The position numbers were made by a program, and so were the translations under genes. The notes under the pieces were generated by a model that ran no database searches, was not told the origin of the DNA, and saw only the letters and a list, made by a program, of their open reading frames with translations. Below are positions 1 to 9,061 of a DNA stretch of 64,000 nucleotides, one piece after another. The DNA is from Methanocellales archaeon (GTDB taxonomy: Archaea > Halobacteriota > UBA148), in contig JAQUQR010000001.1 in NCBI GenBank assembly GCA_028715985.1, forward strand, positions 341,424 through 405,423, written 5' to 3'. Each line of letters starts with the position of its first letter. The first letter of the stretch is position 1.

Positions 1-989
1 TTGAACTGGGTGGTCGCCTTCTGCTCGGAGTTAATCTCTCCTATGAAATATTCAGATGGATTGATGTCTCCATCCATCATGGGTACCACACGGACGCTCG
101 AAATGCTCTGGGACATCCTATTTGCGATATCCAGTTCGATATCGATCTTCTCCCCCTTCAATACTGAAGTCGGGCGATCTACTAATATTAGCTCTACACC
201 GGGATTTTCCTCCACATCGATGGATGACGCCAGTATCGTGGAGTGCATGTTATCCCCGTTTTTATATGTCAACTCGAAGGAGATATCCTTTCGATCCAGG
301 GATACCGGATGCAAGGTGAACTCGACCGTTGATGTCTCATCAGGCGTCATCGTGCCCAAGAAAATTTCATTTGGGGTGAACTCAATTCCCTCTGCCTTTG
401 GAGTGATGCTCACGCTGTTGATAGAATTCGGTCTTAGGTTTGCTATGCTCAGCTCTATCTCTGTCAAATCCCCTTTTGGAATCGCCAACGGGAGCTTCGA
501 GGCTAAAATATTCACGCTGGAATCATCCACTTTTATCGGGATTGGGTACTTGACACTTCCGCCCTCAAGAACGTCTATCAGGACCTCTGGGAAGTATGTG
601 CCTTCCTTAGTTGGAGCTTTTATCTCAAATGTGATCGTAGTACTTTGGCCCGGACCCAGTTCACCTGGGTGCCCATAGTCCCCACTGATCACCTCAATGC
701 CTTTCCCCGATAAATACACCCTCTCAATATCCGCGTTTATGCTTTTGGTGGTAGTTGTAGAAGTCGTGGTCCCTACAGATGTGTATGTGGTTGTATCTGT
801 CTGGGTCGCCGTTGTAGCTGTATTTTTTATGGTTATCGTGATAGTGCCCACATCGCCGGGCATCAGCACATCAGGATATACTTGATAATCTGTGATCACG
901 ATCGTTGGGTTGTCAGCCGCCCCTATTACCGGCATGAGAAGCATAACGGCCAAAAAAATGCACAGAATGTTAATTTTCATCATGTTCAT
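1..989 (-). CDS. Secreted COG1361/S-layer-like protein, C-terminus cut by window edge
   Basis: The reverse strand is open from the edge to an ATG at 989; in-frame ATGs at 983 and 980 are alternatives behind a GGGGGATAGG Shine-Dalgarno stretch. The product starts with a signal peptide (hydrophobic ILCIFLAVMLLMPVIGA), then beta-rich domains of the NEW3/COG1361 kind (GDVGTITITIKNTA, KGDLTEIELSIANLRP, KGEKIDIELDIAN) and a Thr/Ser-rich linker near residues 65-80. Such proteins are exported and in archaea often sit beside MacB-like or RND-like transporters; the gene that would follow lies outside the window. A DtxR-like palindrome lies 16-31 bases upstream of the start, so metal-dependent control is inferred. 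The binding partner is unknown. Confidence 0.75.
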   Translation of the reverse strand, partial: MNMMKINILCIFLAVMLLMPVIGAADNPTIVITDYQVYPDVLMPGDVGTITITIKNTATTATQTDTTTYTSVGTTTSTTTTKSINADIERVYLSGKGIEVISGDYGHPGELGPGQSTTITFEIKAPTKEGTYFPEVLIDVLEGGSVKYPIPIKVDDSSVNILASKLPLAIPKGDLTEIELSIANLRPNSINSVSITPKAEGIEFTPNEIFLGTMTPDETSTVEFTLHPVSLDRKDISFELTYKNGDNMHSTILASSIDVEENPGVELILVDRPTSVLKGEKIDIELDIANRMSQSISSVRVVPMMDGDINPSEYFIGEINSEQKATTQF

Positions 990-1004
990 CCTATCCCCCA
1001 AATA

Positions 1005-1020
1005 TTTAGGTATGCCTAAA
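1005..1020. promoter_or_regulatory. DtxR/IdeR-like operator in front of the COG1361 gene
   Basis: TTTAGGTATGCCTAAA is a near-perfect palindrome (one central mismatch). It matches the perfect palindrome at 63035-63050 in front of the DtxR-family gene except at one base. On the minus strand a TATA-like GGTATTTATACTG (1034-1046) lies just upstream, which places the operator over the expected transcription start, a repressing position. Confidence 0.6.
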
Positions 1021-1054
1021 TTTGTGGCATTAACAGTATAAATACCTTTTCACT

Positions 1055-1072
1055 CTTATATATATTATATAT
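1055..1072 (+). promoter_or_regulatory. TATA box for the Taw2-like gene
   Basis: An 18-base run of TTATATATATTATATAT type is centred about 25 bases upstream of the ATG at 1087. That spacing predicts transcription starting at or next to the start codon, so the message is probably leaderless; no Shine-Dalgarno sequence is visible. Confidence 0.45.
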
Positions 1073-1086
1073 GCTCTATCCTTGTC

Positions 1087-2076
1087 ATGAAAGCTTTACG
1101 AATTCCCAAAGAAGAAGCAGAGATGGTTAGGAAAAGATTGTTGAGTCTTGGCGTCTTTGATTCTTCCAGGAAGATCATTCAGAATGGAGAGTTCATCGAG
1201 TTGCCGATCACAAACACCACAGAATATGATGTGATCGAGCAAGATCAGCCGATAATGCGCAATACCAAAGCAACGCTCATCCAGCTTCTCGCCAATGTGC
1301 TCAGTAGGGAAGAGCTAGTGAAAATGCCGCATGGATGGCAGATCATTGGGGATATAATCATTGTGAATATCCCTACTGCATTACAAAAAAGAAAATACGA
1401 GATTGGAGGGGCACTTCTCGAATTACACCCCAGGTGCAAGACTGCATTGATGATAAAGGGTGTGACCGGCCAATATCGGGAGCCAGATGTTGAAATAATA
1501 GCTGGTGAGGACACACAAACCATCCATAAAGAGAATGGCTGCTTGTTTAAGTTGGATGCATCTAAAATAATGTTTTCCAAAGGAAATTTGGAAGAAAGGA
1601 GGAGGTTGAGCAGGTTTGGCCAGGGAATTGTTGTGGACATGTTTGCTGGAATCGGGTACTTCTCAATTCCCATGGCTGTCCACTCCAATCCAGAAAAGGT
1701 CCTTGCGATCGAGGTCAACCCCCTCGCTTACAATTATTTGTGCGAGAATATCGCACTTAACGGTGTGGAGGGCATAGTTCAACCGATATATGGGGATTGC
1801 CTGTCTGTGACGCCAGTTGGCGTAGCAAACCGTGTTATCATGGGCAGTTTTGAGGCTTTTCACTATCTGACGCAGGGAATTAATGCATTAAAGTCAGGCG
1901 GAATTCTTCACTATCATGAGACCACGCCGGAAAAGCTCGTTTTTGAACGTCCGGTCAGAAGGGTTGTGGAATCCGCTGAAAAATTGGGCCGATCAGCGGA
2001 GGTAATCGGACTGAACAAGATAAAGAAATATTCTCCTGGCGTTTGGCATGTGGTAGTCGATGCACAAGTATTTTAA
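1087..2076 (+). CDS. taw2: Trm5/Taw2-family tRNA methyltransferase-fold enzyme (probable wybutosine pathway)
   Basis: A class I SAM-binding protein of 329 residues. The SAM motif VVDMFAGIGYFSIP lies at about residues 182-195, preceded by the family segment with NGCLFKLDASKIMFSKGN (150-167) and followed by acidic IEVNPLAYNYL. The motif after the SAM core reads RVIMGSF rather than the NLP found in Trm5 m1G37 methyltransferases. This favours Taw2, which transfers the aminocarboxypropyl group of SAM to the wyosine precursor at position 37 of tRNA(Phe). The N-terminal 100 residues fit the RNA-binding part of the family. It stands alone with its own TATA box and is followed by the GTPase gene after 28 bases. 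A Trm5-type activity is the main alternative. Confidence 0.75.
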   Translation: MKALRIPKEEAEMVRKRLLSLGVFDSSRKIIQNGEFIELPITNTTEYDVIEQDQPIMRNTKATLIQLLANVLSREELVKMPHGWQIIGDIIIVNIPTALQKRKYEIGGALLELHPRCKTALMIKGVTGQYREPDVEIIAGEDTQTIHKENGCLFKLDASKIMFSKGNLEERRRLSRFGQGIVVDMFAGIGYFSIPMAVHSNPEKVLAIEVNPLAYNYLCENIALNGVEGIVQPIYGDCLSVTPVGVANRVIMGSFEAFHYLTQGINALKSGGILHYHETTPEKLVFERPVRRVVESAEKLGRSAEVIGLNKIKKYSPGVWHVVVDAQVF

Positions 2077-2104
2077 GCAGAAATTGGATGTATAAAATGA
2101 CACG

Positions 2105-3676
2105 ATGAACATAGCAACCATAGTTGACAACGGTGAAAGGGAGAACATCGAATTCAAGGAATTTCTGCTTGAAGATGTGCATCTCAGGGAGGATCGGAGG
2201 CAAAGTTTAGCCTGCCAGATGAAACACCGCATGATCATGGGGAGTGGCACGGCATTATACGTCATAGGGGTGACCGACGGGGGGGCCTTCAAGGGAATAT
2301 CCCGCAAAATGTTTGATGAGACCCTTTCTGTTTTGAATTGCATTGTCCTCGAAGTTGGTGCTGATATAGTGGATTGTAAGGAGTATGTGGTGGGCGATGG
2401 ATATGTTGGTCTGGTTACGATCAAAAATCGCTCTGTCATGAAGGAGCATATTCTAGTTGGAAGTGCCGGTCATGTGGACCATGGGAAGAGCACCCTGATC
2501 GGTTCCCTGATTACGGGCATGTGCGATGACGGCTCTGGCAAGACCCGCATATTTTTGGATGTGCAGCCCCATGAGATAGAGCGTGGATTATCTGCTGATC
2601 TATCCTACGGAGTTTACGGCTTCAAATCAGGCAATACTATCCACTTGAAAAACCCCTTGAGTAAAAAGGAAAAAGCCTCCATCGTTGAATCTGCTGAGAA
2701 ATTGGTTTCTTTTGTTGATACGGTAGGGCATGAACCCTGGTTGCGAACGACAATAAGAGGGATAGTAGGCCAGAAGCTGGACTACGGCCTCTTAACGGTA
2801 GCTGCAAACGATGGCGTCACTCACTCAACGAGGGAGCATCTTGGCATATTGCTTGCCATGGATTTGCCTACGATCATTGTCATAACAAAGGTAGATGAAG
2901 TGGAGGAAGGTCGAATAGCGGAAGCGGAAAAGCAGATATCAGATGTGCTGAGAACGGTGGGCAAGATACCCTTGCGCCTGAAGTCAACATCCGATCTGCA
3001 TATGGTGTCAAATAAATTAAGTGAAGGTGTCATCTCCCCCGTCCTGCGTACATCGGCGGTCACAAGAGAGGGCTTGGATATGCTGGATAAGCTCTTTTTC
3101 CATCTGCCCAAACGCAATCTTGAGAGTAAAAAGCCGTTCCAGCTCTACATAGACAACATATATCACATAGCGGGGACAGGCCTCGTGGTGAGCGGCTCTA
3201 TAAAGCAGGGAGAGGTTAGATCGGGTGATATGCTGCAATTGGGCCCCATGGCTGAGGGGGACTTCATATCCGTAAGGGCTCAGTCCATTGAAATGCATTA
3301 TTACAGGACTGATAAAGCCAGTTCGGGCGACATCGTCGGGATAGCTCTCAAGGGAGTCCCCCCAAAGGAAGTAAGGCGGGGAATGGTCCTGTGCAAGGGG
3401 CATCCCAAAGCGGTAAGAGAGTTTGAGGCAGAAATTTTCATCCTGAATCACCCTACCAGGATAAAAAAAGGCTATGAGCCGGTGACGCACCTGGAGACCA
3501 TAGCTGAAGCCACGGTATTCGAGCAGCTGGACAGGGATTACATGATGGCCGGGCAGAGTGGCCGAGTGCGGATGAGGTTCAAGTTCCATCCCTACTACAT
3601 CTACGAGGGCCAGAAGTTCATCTTCCGAGAGGGAAAGAGCAAGGGAATCGGGCAGGTTGTAAGGGTTTGTGGGTAG
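2105..3676 (+). CDS. GTPBP1/EF-Tu-like translational GTPase
   Basis: 523 residues. The G1 P-loop GHVDHGKST is at about residues 122-130, G3 is DTVGHEP, and the G4-like motif is TKVDEV. EF-Tu-like beta-barrel domains II and III follow (YIDNIYHIAGTGLVVSGSI, then a C-terminal RMRFKFHPYYIYEGQKFIFREG). The ~115-residue N-terminal extension before the G domain is typical of the GTPBP1/GTPBP2 group (COG5258), which binds RNA or ribosomes but has no settled role in archaea. SelB/EF1A-type factors are less likely because of this extension and the GH in G3. The start ATG at 2105 follows the upstream gene by 28 bases, so co-transcription with the tRNA enzyme is likely. Confidence 0.85.
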   Translation: MNIATIVDNGERENIEFKEFLLEDVHLREDRRQSLACQMKHRMIMGSGTALYVIGVTDGGAFKGISRKMFDETLSVLNCIVLEVGADIVDCKEYVVGDGYVGLVTIKNRSVMKEHILVGSAGHVDHGKSTLIGSLITGMCDDGSGKTRIFLDVQPHEIERGLSADLSYGVYGFKSGNTIHLKNPLSKKEKASIVESAEKLVSFVDTVGHEPWLRTTIRGIVGQKLDYGLLTVAANDGVTHSTREHLGILLAMDLPTIIVITKVDEVEEGRIAEAEKQISDVLRTVGKIPLRLKSTSDLHMVSNKLSEGVISPVLRTSAVTREGLDMLDKLFFHLPKRNLESKKPFQLYIDNIYHIAGTGLVVSGSIKQGEVRSGDMLQLGPMAEGDFISVRAQSIEMHYYRTDKASSGDIVGIALKGVPPKEVRRGMVLCKGHPKAVREFEAEIFILNHPTRIKKGYEPVTHLETIAEATVFEQLDRDYMMAGQSGRVRMRFKFHPYYIYEGQKFIFREGKSKGIGQVVRVCG

Positions 3677-3877
3677 GTCGTTTTAGAGAGTGGGGTTTTA
3701 TTTTTTATGGTCGATCAAACTTGCACTCTGATATTTTTCATTTTCAAAGTGAAACGTATCGTGTATAATATTTACGTTTAGCTGAAGTTCCGAGCGTAGC
3801 GATGAATTTGAGCGAAGCATAGCGAAGCCAGATAAGCTCTGTTAGGCGATGTTGTTCATTTTTCTTAAATTTATACG

Positions 3878-6202
3878 TTAATTACAATATCCTTTTATTA
3901 GATTGCTAAGAACCTCTCTTATTCGGATATCCGGAGCATTTCGAATAAAGTTTGCCAATTTTTCATCGAGCACTCCTTTAACATTTCCAAATTGTTGTGA
4001 AGGTAATTTAACCTTAAGAGCTACCAGTGACAGAACCAAGAGAGTAAGTCTTCTCTCTTCTTTAAGCTTCAAAAGCATTTGCTTAATTCTTGTAATGTTT
4101 GTCTCAAGTGATATATTGTGAATTACAAAATCACAGAGATGCAGAATACCTAGTAACGGCAAGAAAAACATTTCTTTTGGCTCTTCAATATACTTCTGAA
4201 GTAAAAAATCTCCTACACTATTTTTAACGATGCACTTTGCTTTGTTTGAACTATTTACATAAATGTTCCAAAGAAGCCAAAAACCTTGGTCATAGGATGC
4301 AGATTGAATAAGACGATACCACACATCATCACTGATATTGTCCACGATTCTTTTCCTATCATTGGGAGCGAACGAAAGCCATTTTGATAAAAAGTAATTT
4401 ATATTTTCTACCTTGGTATATCTCTTTTCTTCAGCTATTGAATCCTTTCGAGAAATCAAATCACTTAAATCTATTTCACTCAATTTTTCAACAAATCTTT
4501 TAGCCTCTAAAAGATCAACCTGCATAACATTTCCAATAAGTCCACCAAGCCTATAAAGAGAAGCATTTTCTTGAGATATTAATCGAGCTAAATCGGCCTC
4601 AGACAATGCCTTTGCCATTTTCTCTGCAGCAGAAGGAACATTCCAGTTTTGCTTCTGAAAACTGAAAAATAATCTACGAATGGTACTTATAGTGGAGAGA
4701 TTTATGATACTTTTATAATCAGAGATTTCAAAGACATCGAAAAATTTATTTAGTTCAACAATACGACTCAATAAAGGCAGATAACGCTCTATAGTTCTGG
4801 CAGATGAAGATTTCATTTTGTCTTGTATGTTTTTGTAGTTATCCTTGAGATAAAGTGACCTAATTTCCTGTGCTTTTGGACTTTCCATCCAAGAGTTCTT
4901 TCCTTCAACCCATAGCAAGCCATTAATCAAAGAGTGTATTTGTCCTAATGTCCTGTCTTTCACATTTTCTTTTACGATTCTCTGGATATCAATATCATTC
5001 CAAAGAGAGGTCAGAACTTCTTTTGCAAAGTTAGACTTTTCAGTTTCTCTTATCAAATAGGGGTAATAGAAAACACTATACCAGTTAGGCGGTTTCGGTT
5101 TTGACTTTAGATAATCTTTGAATATTTTTATTTGCTCAGATAACTCATTTTCTCTATAAGATGTGACTTTTTGTGACATAGTTTTTAAAATAAGTTCAGC
5201 AAAATTTTCTGGAATGCTTACAAAATCATGCCCTCTCCAACTGGATAACCCTACAAGCCCCTCATCAATTAACTCATATAATGTTTCTCTATTGTCTTCT
5301 AAAAAATTTGTAAGATCATAAACCTTCAAATATTCAAACTGACAAAGTGCTGATAAAGGGAACAAGACTTTTCTACGTTTTGGTATGGATAATCTTATTT
5401 CACCCTTATGATACCATATAAAATTACACACGTGATCATCAGTAATATCGGATAATCTCTGACCTTCAGAATAGTTCCATGAAATAAGACGCAACCAACA
5501 CCAGAAGAGATCGGTGCCCCATCTTTCGGCTACGTCATCTAATTCTGTTTCTGATATTTCATAACGTATTTCTTCTACTTTTATAAACTTCTTGATAATA
5601 TTTTTGACGTGTTCTCTACTCATTTCATCTGGTAATAAATGTACTACACACTCTCGTTTAGTCCCTTCATTGTAGAAGATATCCTCGTCCTCTATATCCT
5701 CTAAAAAAACTTTACCAGTCTTTCGCATAGTAAACAAAAATCTGAGATTTTGTTCACCCTCATCTAAAATTTTCTGAAAAAAAGTTTCGCTTTCTTCACG
5801 ATTTATATGACAATCATCAATGATAATATATCTCAGCGGTCCTTTTTCGAATCTTACTTCTCTAAGAACGATTTCGCTCCAAGCAGTATCTGCTTCAAAG
5901 TTATCATCTACATTAGAATACAATACCTCTTTCTCGTTTTTTACAAGATTATATCCTACTGCATAAGATAACCACGTTTTCCCTGTATTCTTGTCCCCTA
6001 TAAGTATTACAAAATGTTTTTGTTCAAGGTAGTCTAATATGTCTTTAAGTAGATGACTAGGAACATCAATACGTTCATCGGTAAGATCTTTCCAGCTTGG
6101 TTTTAACTCTCGTTCTTTAATTCTCCTAGTAGTCCATTTATACTCTGACTCTTTTGGGATTACTTCCTTCTCAAATATTTTAAACACTTTTAGGGATACC
6201 AT
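3878..6202 (-). CDS. STAND-like P-loop NTPase, 774 residues
   Basis: Walker A GDKNTGKT lies at residues 69-76 and Walker B YIIIDDCH at 125-132, followed by an arginine-bearing FTMRK segment near 155. A basic N-terminal lead (TTRRIKERELKPSW) and a long alpha-helical C-terminal half without recognisable catalytic motifs complete the STAND-type plan of ATPase plus helical repeats. The start follows a GAGGAT Shine-Dalgarno sequence. Base composition is clearly AT-richer than the flanking housekeeping genes, suggesting transfer. A membrane protein gene lies 12 bases upstream in the same direction. Many STAND NTPases are signalling or antiviral switches; that role here is inference from architecture only. 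Confidence 0.6.
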   Translation of the reverse strand: MVSLKVFKIFEKEVIPKESEYKWTTRRIKERELKPSWKDLTDERIDVPSHLLKDILDYLEQKHFVILIGDKNTGKTWLSYAVGYNLVKNEKEVLYSNVDDNFEADTAWSEIVLREVRFEKGPLRYIIIDDCHINREESETFFQKILDEGEQNLRFLFTMRKTGKVFLEDIEDEDIFYNEGTKRECVVHLLPDEMSREHVKNIIKKFIKVEEIRYEISETELDDVAERWGTDLFWCWLRLISWNYSEGQRLSDITDDHVCNFIWYHKGEIRLSIPKRRKVLFPLSALCQFEYLKVYDLTNFLEDNRETLYELIDEGLVGLSSWRGHDFVSIPENFAELILKTMSQKVTSYRENELSEQIKIFKDYLKSKPKPPNWYSVFYYPYLIRETEKSNFAKEVLTSLWNDIDIQRIVKENVKDRTLGQIHSLINGLLWVEGKNSWMESPKAQEIRSLYLKDNYKNIQDKMKSSSARTIERYLPLLSRIVELNKFFDVFEISDYKSIINLSTISTIRRLFFSFQKQNWNVPSAAEKMAKALSEADLARLISQENASLYRLGGLIGNVMQVDLLEAKRFVEKLSEIDLSDLISRKDSIAEEKRYTKVENINYFLSKWLSFAPNDRKRIVDNISDDVWYRLIQSASYDQGFWLLWNIYVNSSNKAKCIVKNSVGDFLLQKYIEEPKEMFFLPLLGILHLCDFVIHNISLETNITRIKQMLLKLKEERRLTLLVLSLVALKVKLPSQQFGNVKGVLDEKLANFIRNAPDIRIREVLSNLIKGYCN

Positions 6203-6214
6203 TTTCCATCCTCA

Positions 6215-6586
6215 TTAATCTATAAATCCTAAAATATTTATTAGTAAACATACACTAACTAGCAGAAAAGTAAAACCCATAATGGCTATTGGATAAAGTT
6301 TTATTCGTCGATGAAGAACCATACGTCGTAAAGAATCAGTATCTTCCCCAACTTTGCTGCGCAAGTCTTCAAGAATAAGACCTATATAAGCCAATAATCC
6401 CGAAGAGCCTAGCAGAAAAGTAATTACCAATTTTACATATATTGATGAGACTTCTTTTGTAAAGATTAGACCAGTTAGCAAATTTATCGATGCACCAATC
6501 AAAGCTCCTGAAAGAATTATATAGAAGGAAGGAGAGAGTAAAAATAATTGGTCCATTTTATTAAACCACGCATTTATATGTCTCAT
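6215..6586 (-). CDS. Small multi-pass membrane protein paired with the STAND-like NTPase
   Basis: 123 residues with three hydrophobic segments long enough to span the membrane (about 17-38, 50-70 and 96-118). A charged loop between the second and third (LRSKVGEDTDSLRRMVLHRRIK) carries many Arg/Lys and is probably cytoplasmic. There is no signal peptide and no motif I recognise. It is 12 bases upstream of the NTPase gene on the same strand, so the two are probably one transcript and may act together, for example as a membrane effector or anchor. That function is not shown by the sequence. Confidence 0.55.
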   Translation of the reverse strand: MRHINAWFNKMDQLFLLSPSFYIILSGALIGASINLLTGLIFTKEVSSIYVKLVITFLLGSSGLLAYIGLILEDLRSKVGEDTDSLRRMVLHRRIKLYPIAIMGFTFLLVSVCLLINILGFID

Positions 6587-6600
6587 TTTTTCATCTCTTT

Positions 6601-6693
6601 TTATTGAGTTTTGGATGAATAATGTCGCCCACCTCGTTTATATCTGACATTATTATCGTTACTTACTTTTAGTAGGTCTTTGTTTGTTCTCAT
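6601..6693 (-). CDS. Micro-ORF (30 residues) heading the NTPase/membrane protein unit
   Basis: ATG at 6693 is preceded by GGGGGAAAAG. The 30-codon frame gives a basic peptide starting MRTNKDLLKVSND and rich in Arg, Lys, Gly and Ser. It stops 14 bases before the membrane protein gene. The good Shine-Dalgarno sequence and position support translation, but a frame this short can arise by chance. Confidence 0.3.
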   Translation of the reverse strand: MRTNKDLLKVSNDNNVRYKRGGRHYSSKTQ

Positions 6694-6893
6694 CTTTTCC
6701 CCCTTTAAGCACAGAGAATTCGGAGGATTTTTTTTGTCTTGCTCAGTTCTTTATTGCTTACATGAGCATAGGTCTCATTGATATTAATATATTTTCTATT
6801 ACGATACTTCTCGAATATATCAGAGATCATTTCTGACCTCTAATAAAAGCTATCATAGAGCTATTTAGAACCGAATACAAATAATCCCAGACA
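6694..6893. other. AT-rich non-coding gap
   Basis: Together with the doubtful micro-ORF this is about 300 bases without a secure gene. It holds several AT-rich runs (for example TTGATATTAATATATTTTC near 6778) that could be the promoter of the island genes on the minus strand. I see no RNA gene or repeat. Confidence 0.4.
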
Positions 6894-7523
6894 TCATCCT
6901 ACTATCCCGCTCACATCATCCCAGTCATACTCATATATGTGCGCTGAGACGCTTACCGAGGTTATCTTTCCAGGAGTTACACCAACTTGCTTTGAAACAT
7001 GCTCCAGCAATCTTGCAAGGGCATACCAGTTGGCAGCTGCTGCACCGTAGAAGTCATGCGATCGGAACACCGCTGTTAAATTCAGCTCGCCCCGAAGCTT
7101 GAAATCCAGTACGACCATGCAGGGCACTTCCTCTGCCTTGGTGTCCTTTGACGGCATCCAGGTGACACAGGTTGCCCTCCTCGAGTTCGGGCTTTCCTTG
7201 AGCTTCCTGATCACGAAATCGATCTGATCTATTCCATTCCAATTACGCAGGCGTTGACCGTAGGTATACACGAAGTCCTGCTCGGTGCCAAAAATTAACT
7301 GCTTAGAGTATTCCTCCAGGCGCTCTGCGTTCCATGCGGTATCCTTTGGGATCTGATCCGCATAGGGATTCTGGATTACGATCATCAGATCAAGCAGCTC
7401 CTTGATCCTGCTGCTTCTTTCATCCGTTATCTCTTCGCCGTTGTTCCAGATCAGGTTTAATCCCCTGTACCAGGCATCGCTGATCGTGTCAGCTCTGATA
7501 AACCTTCCAATTTTCATCACCAT
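6894..7523 (-). CDS. thyA: Archaeal thymidylate synthase (ThyA-type)
   Basis: 209 residues, the short archaeal form. The phosphate-binding Arg cluster SPNSRRATCVTW and the catalytic cysteine in EEVPCMVVLDFK are visible, followed by the nucleotide/folate-site segment RSHDFYGAAAANWYALARLLEHV. It would methylate dUMP to dTMP; in methanogen relatives the one-carbon donor is thought to be a tetrahydromethanopterin derivative rather than folate, which is family knowledge. ATG at 7523 has AGGAG five bases upstream; an in-frame ATG at 7517 is the alternative. It begins 1 base after the marker-14-like gene, so the two are co-transcribed. A dCMP deaminase supplying dUMP is at 55125-55571. Confidence 0.88.
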   Translation of the reverse strand: MVMKIGRFIRADTISDAWYRGLNLIWNNGEEITDERSSRIKELLDLMIVIQNPYADQIPKDTAWNAERLEEYSKQLIFGTEQDFVYTYGQRLRNWNGIDQIDFVIRKLKESPNSRRATCVTWMPSKDTKAEEVPCMVVLDFKLRGELNLTAVFRSHDFYGAAAANWYALARLLEHVSKQVGVTPGKITSVSVSAHIYEYDWDDVSGIVG

Positions 7524-7524
7524 A

Positions 7525-8829
7525 TCATCTCCTCATGCTCATCACGCATTTCCCCCCTCTTATGCCGCCGATGGGCGATTTTGGGGTGCCCAGTGAATGC
7601 AGACACCTTGCAAGCACAGCCGCCCCTCTGGCCAGTCCATCGTCCACGAAGACTAAATCTTGTATACCCAGCTTCTCTCGGATCATTGCGGGTTTGGCAC
7701 CGGTGATGGCACCCCTCCCGGTAATTCCGATCGCTCCTTTGAGCCCATAATCCCATGAAATTTCAATGAGGCTCTTCACCAATTCTGAGGAGACCTTGTC
7801 TATAAGTCCGCCGATATTTCGGCGATCCTCCTCCAACAGCTCGGCGCTTATTTCACTCAGCTCGTTTAATCGGTCTCCGTTCGTTCCGACATCCACTCCG
7901 AGGAGGACGATGCCGGACTCTTTGAGCCCTTTTGGGTTGACCGGGACGGTGCCAAATCTCTTTTCAGAGGTTACCCGTTTGATCTTGATCAGGCGCATCA
8001 CATCCTCTACGTAGCTCTCTGGAATGTTCCCCTCAGAGGAACCTAACAACTGGAGTGCCGTATCTGCAACTGGCTGGGCAAGGGCATCGAATATCGCGCC
8101 AGCCAATCCGCAGTAGCTCCCGACAACGCTCGCATACGGGACCTCAGCGTTGGTGGCTCTTCCTGCCAGCGTCGTCCCGAAGTCGAGCCCTATGCAGGGA
8201 CTCCGGAAGTCCACATGGGTCCACTTAGCTCCCTCTTTGATTCCCGCCAGCACCAGTTCGCTCTCCATCTCATTGGCAACGATCGGCATGGTGCATTCCA
8301 CACCAGCTACCGCACCGTCAAATATTATGTCGTCCATGAATGAGAATCTTTGCAGCGATTCCGGCAAATCGACCTTTCTCATCGCTCCTGTCATCTTTCG
8401 TGGTGGCACTCCTGCTTTCAGGCAACCATCAGCCAGTGCCTTGATGATCTCGCCCACCTCCTCTGGGGTCTCAAATCCTGCTACCACTCCTGTAGACCTC
8501 ACGACGAAGTCCAGATCATTCACGCTGATCATCGCCTTCGTCATGGATCGTAGGAGTATGTTTTTGATGGCTTCGGATATAGCCTCTCTTGACAGTGGTT
8601 GTCCTCTAACCGTTCTCCCGAAAACGTATTCGTTTTCCTTGGGTGGTCTGAGGGATTTGGTCAGTTCAACCGTCTTGTCAAGGAAGTATGTTCTCCCTTC
8701 GATCAGATCGGTGGCAGTTAATATCGATTTGATCGTAGTATTTCCAAGCTCGACGGACGCAACCACATATACGTTATCTCTCAGGATAAATGACGCATCC
8801 ACGAATCTGCTTTTTGCAATTTCTATCAA
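7525..8829 (-). CDS. Methanogenesis marker 14-like protein
   Basis: 434 residues. It resembles the conserved methanogen protein called methanogenesis marker 14, with an actin/hexokinase-like (ASKHA) look: phosphate-loop-like VASVELGNTTIKSILTATDL near the N-terminus, then IGLDFGTTLAGRA, and GAIGITGRGAITGAKPAMI near the C-terminus. Marker proteins of this set occur almost only in archaea with methyl-coenzyme M reductase; the biochemical role of number 14 is not settled to my knowledge. The start is TTG at 8829 with GGAGTGA four bases before it. A TATA-like GGTATAATCC lies upstream near 8857. It heads a two-gene unit with thyA. Confidence 0.75.
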   Translation of the reverse strand: MIEIAKSRFVDASFILRDNVYVVASVELGNTTIKSILTATDLIEGRTYFLDKTVELTKSLRPPKENEYVFGRTVRGQPLSREAISEAIKNILLRSMTKAMISVNDLDFVVRSTGVVAGFETPEEVGEIIKALADGCLKAGVPPRKMTGAMRKVDLPESLQRFSFMDDIIFDGAVAGVECTMPIVANEMESELVLAGIKEGAKWTHVDFRSPCIGLDFGTTLAGRATNAEVPYASVVGSYCGLAGAIFDALAQPVADTALQLLGSSEGNIPESYVEDVMRLIKIKRVTSEKRFGTVPVNPKGLKESGIVLLGVDVGTNGDRLNELSEISAELLEEDRRNIGGLIDKVSSELVKSLIEISWDYGLKGAIGITGRGAITGAKPAMIREKLGIQDLVFVDDGLARGAAVLARCLHSLGTPKSPIGGIRGGKCVMSMRR

Positions 8830-9061
8830 TTTTCACTCCTAAGTATCTCAAAATATGGATTATACCTAATTAATTAATATGTAATCCAGCAAGGTATATC
8901 CTCTCTACCCTAAGCAGCTGAGATTCCCATGAAGCAAGCCAGTGAAGTTTTCACTGTTCCTTTAATTGTGGTTTGCAATTTTTTTTACAAAACTACAATA
9001 AAATAACTATGAACTAAAAAAACATGGATACCATTAGTCGTTGACTGGTCTTTTTTCTTTT
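8830..9061. other. Intergenic gap with the marker 14 promoter
   Basis: Near the left end is an AT-rich block (AATTAATTAATATG on the plus strand) with a TATA-like element facing the minus-strand gene to the left. No RNA gene or repeat is seen. The rest is the downstream region of the large surface-protein gene. Confidence 0.35.

Noticed and set aside
1-678. Long open frame on the plus strand at the left edge
   Set aside because: The minus strand reads a signal peptide and repeated beta domains with its own start and operator; the plus frame has no family likeness and no ribosome site.
7402-8842. Several plus-strand frames opposite thyA and the marker 14-like gene
   Set aside because: They are reverse-strand shadows of two recognisable genes and show no family motifs.
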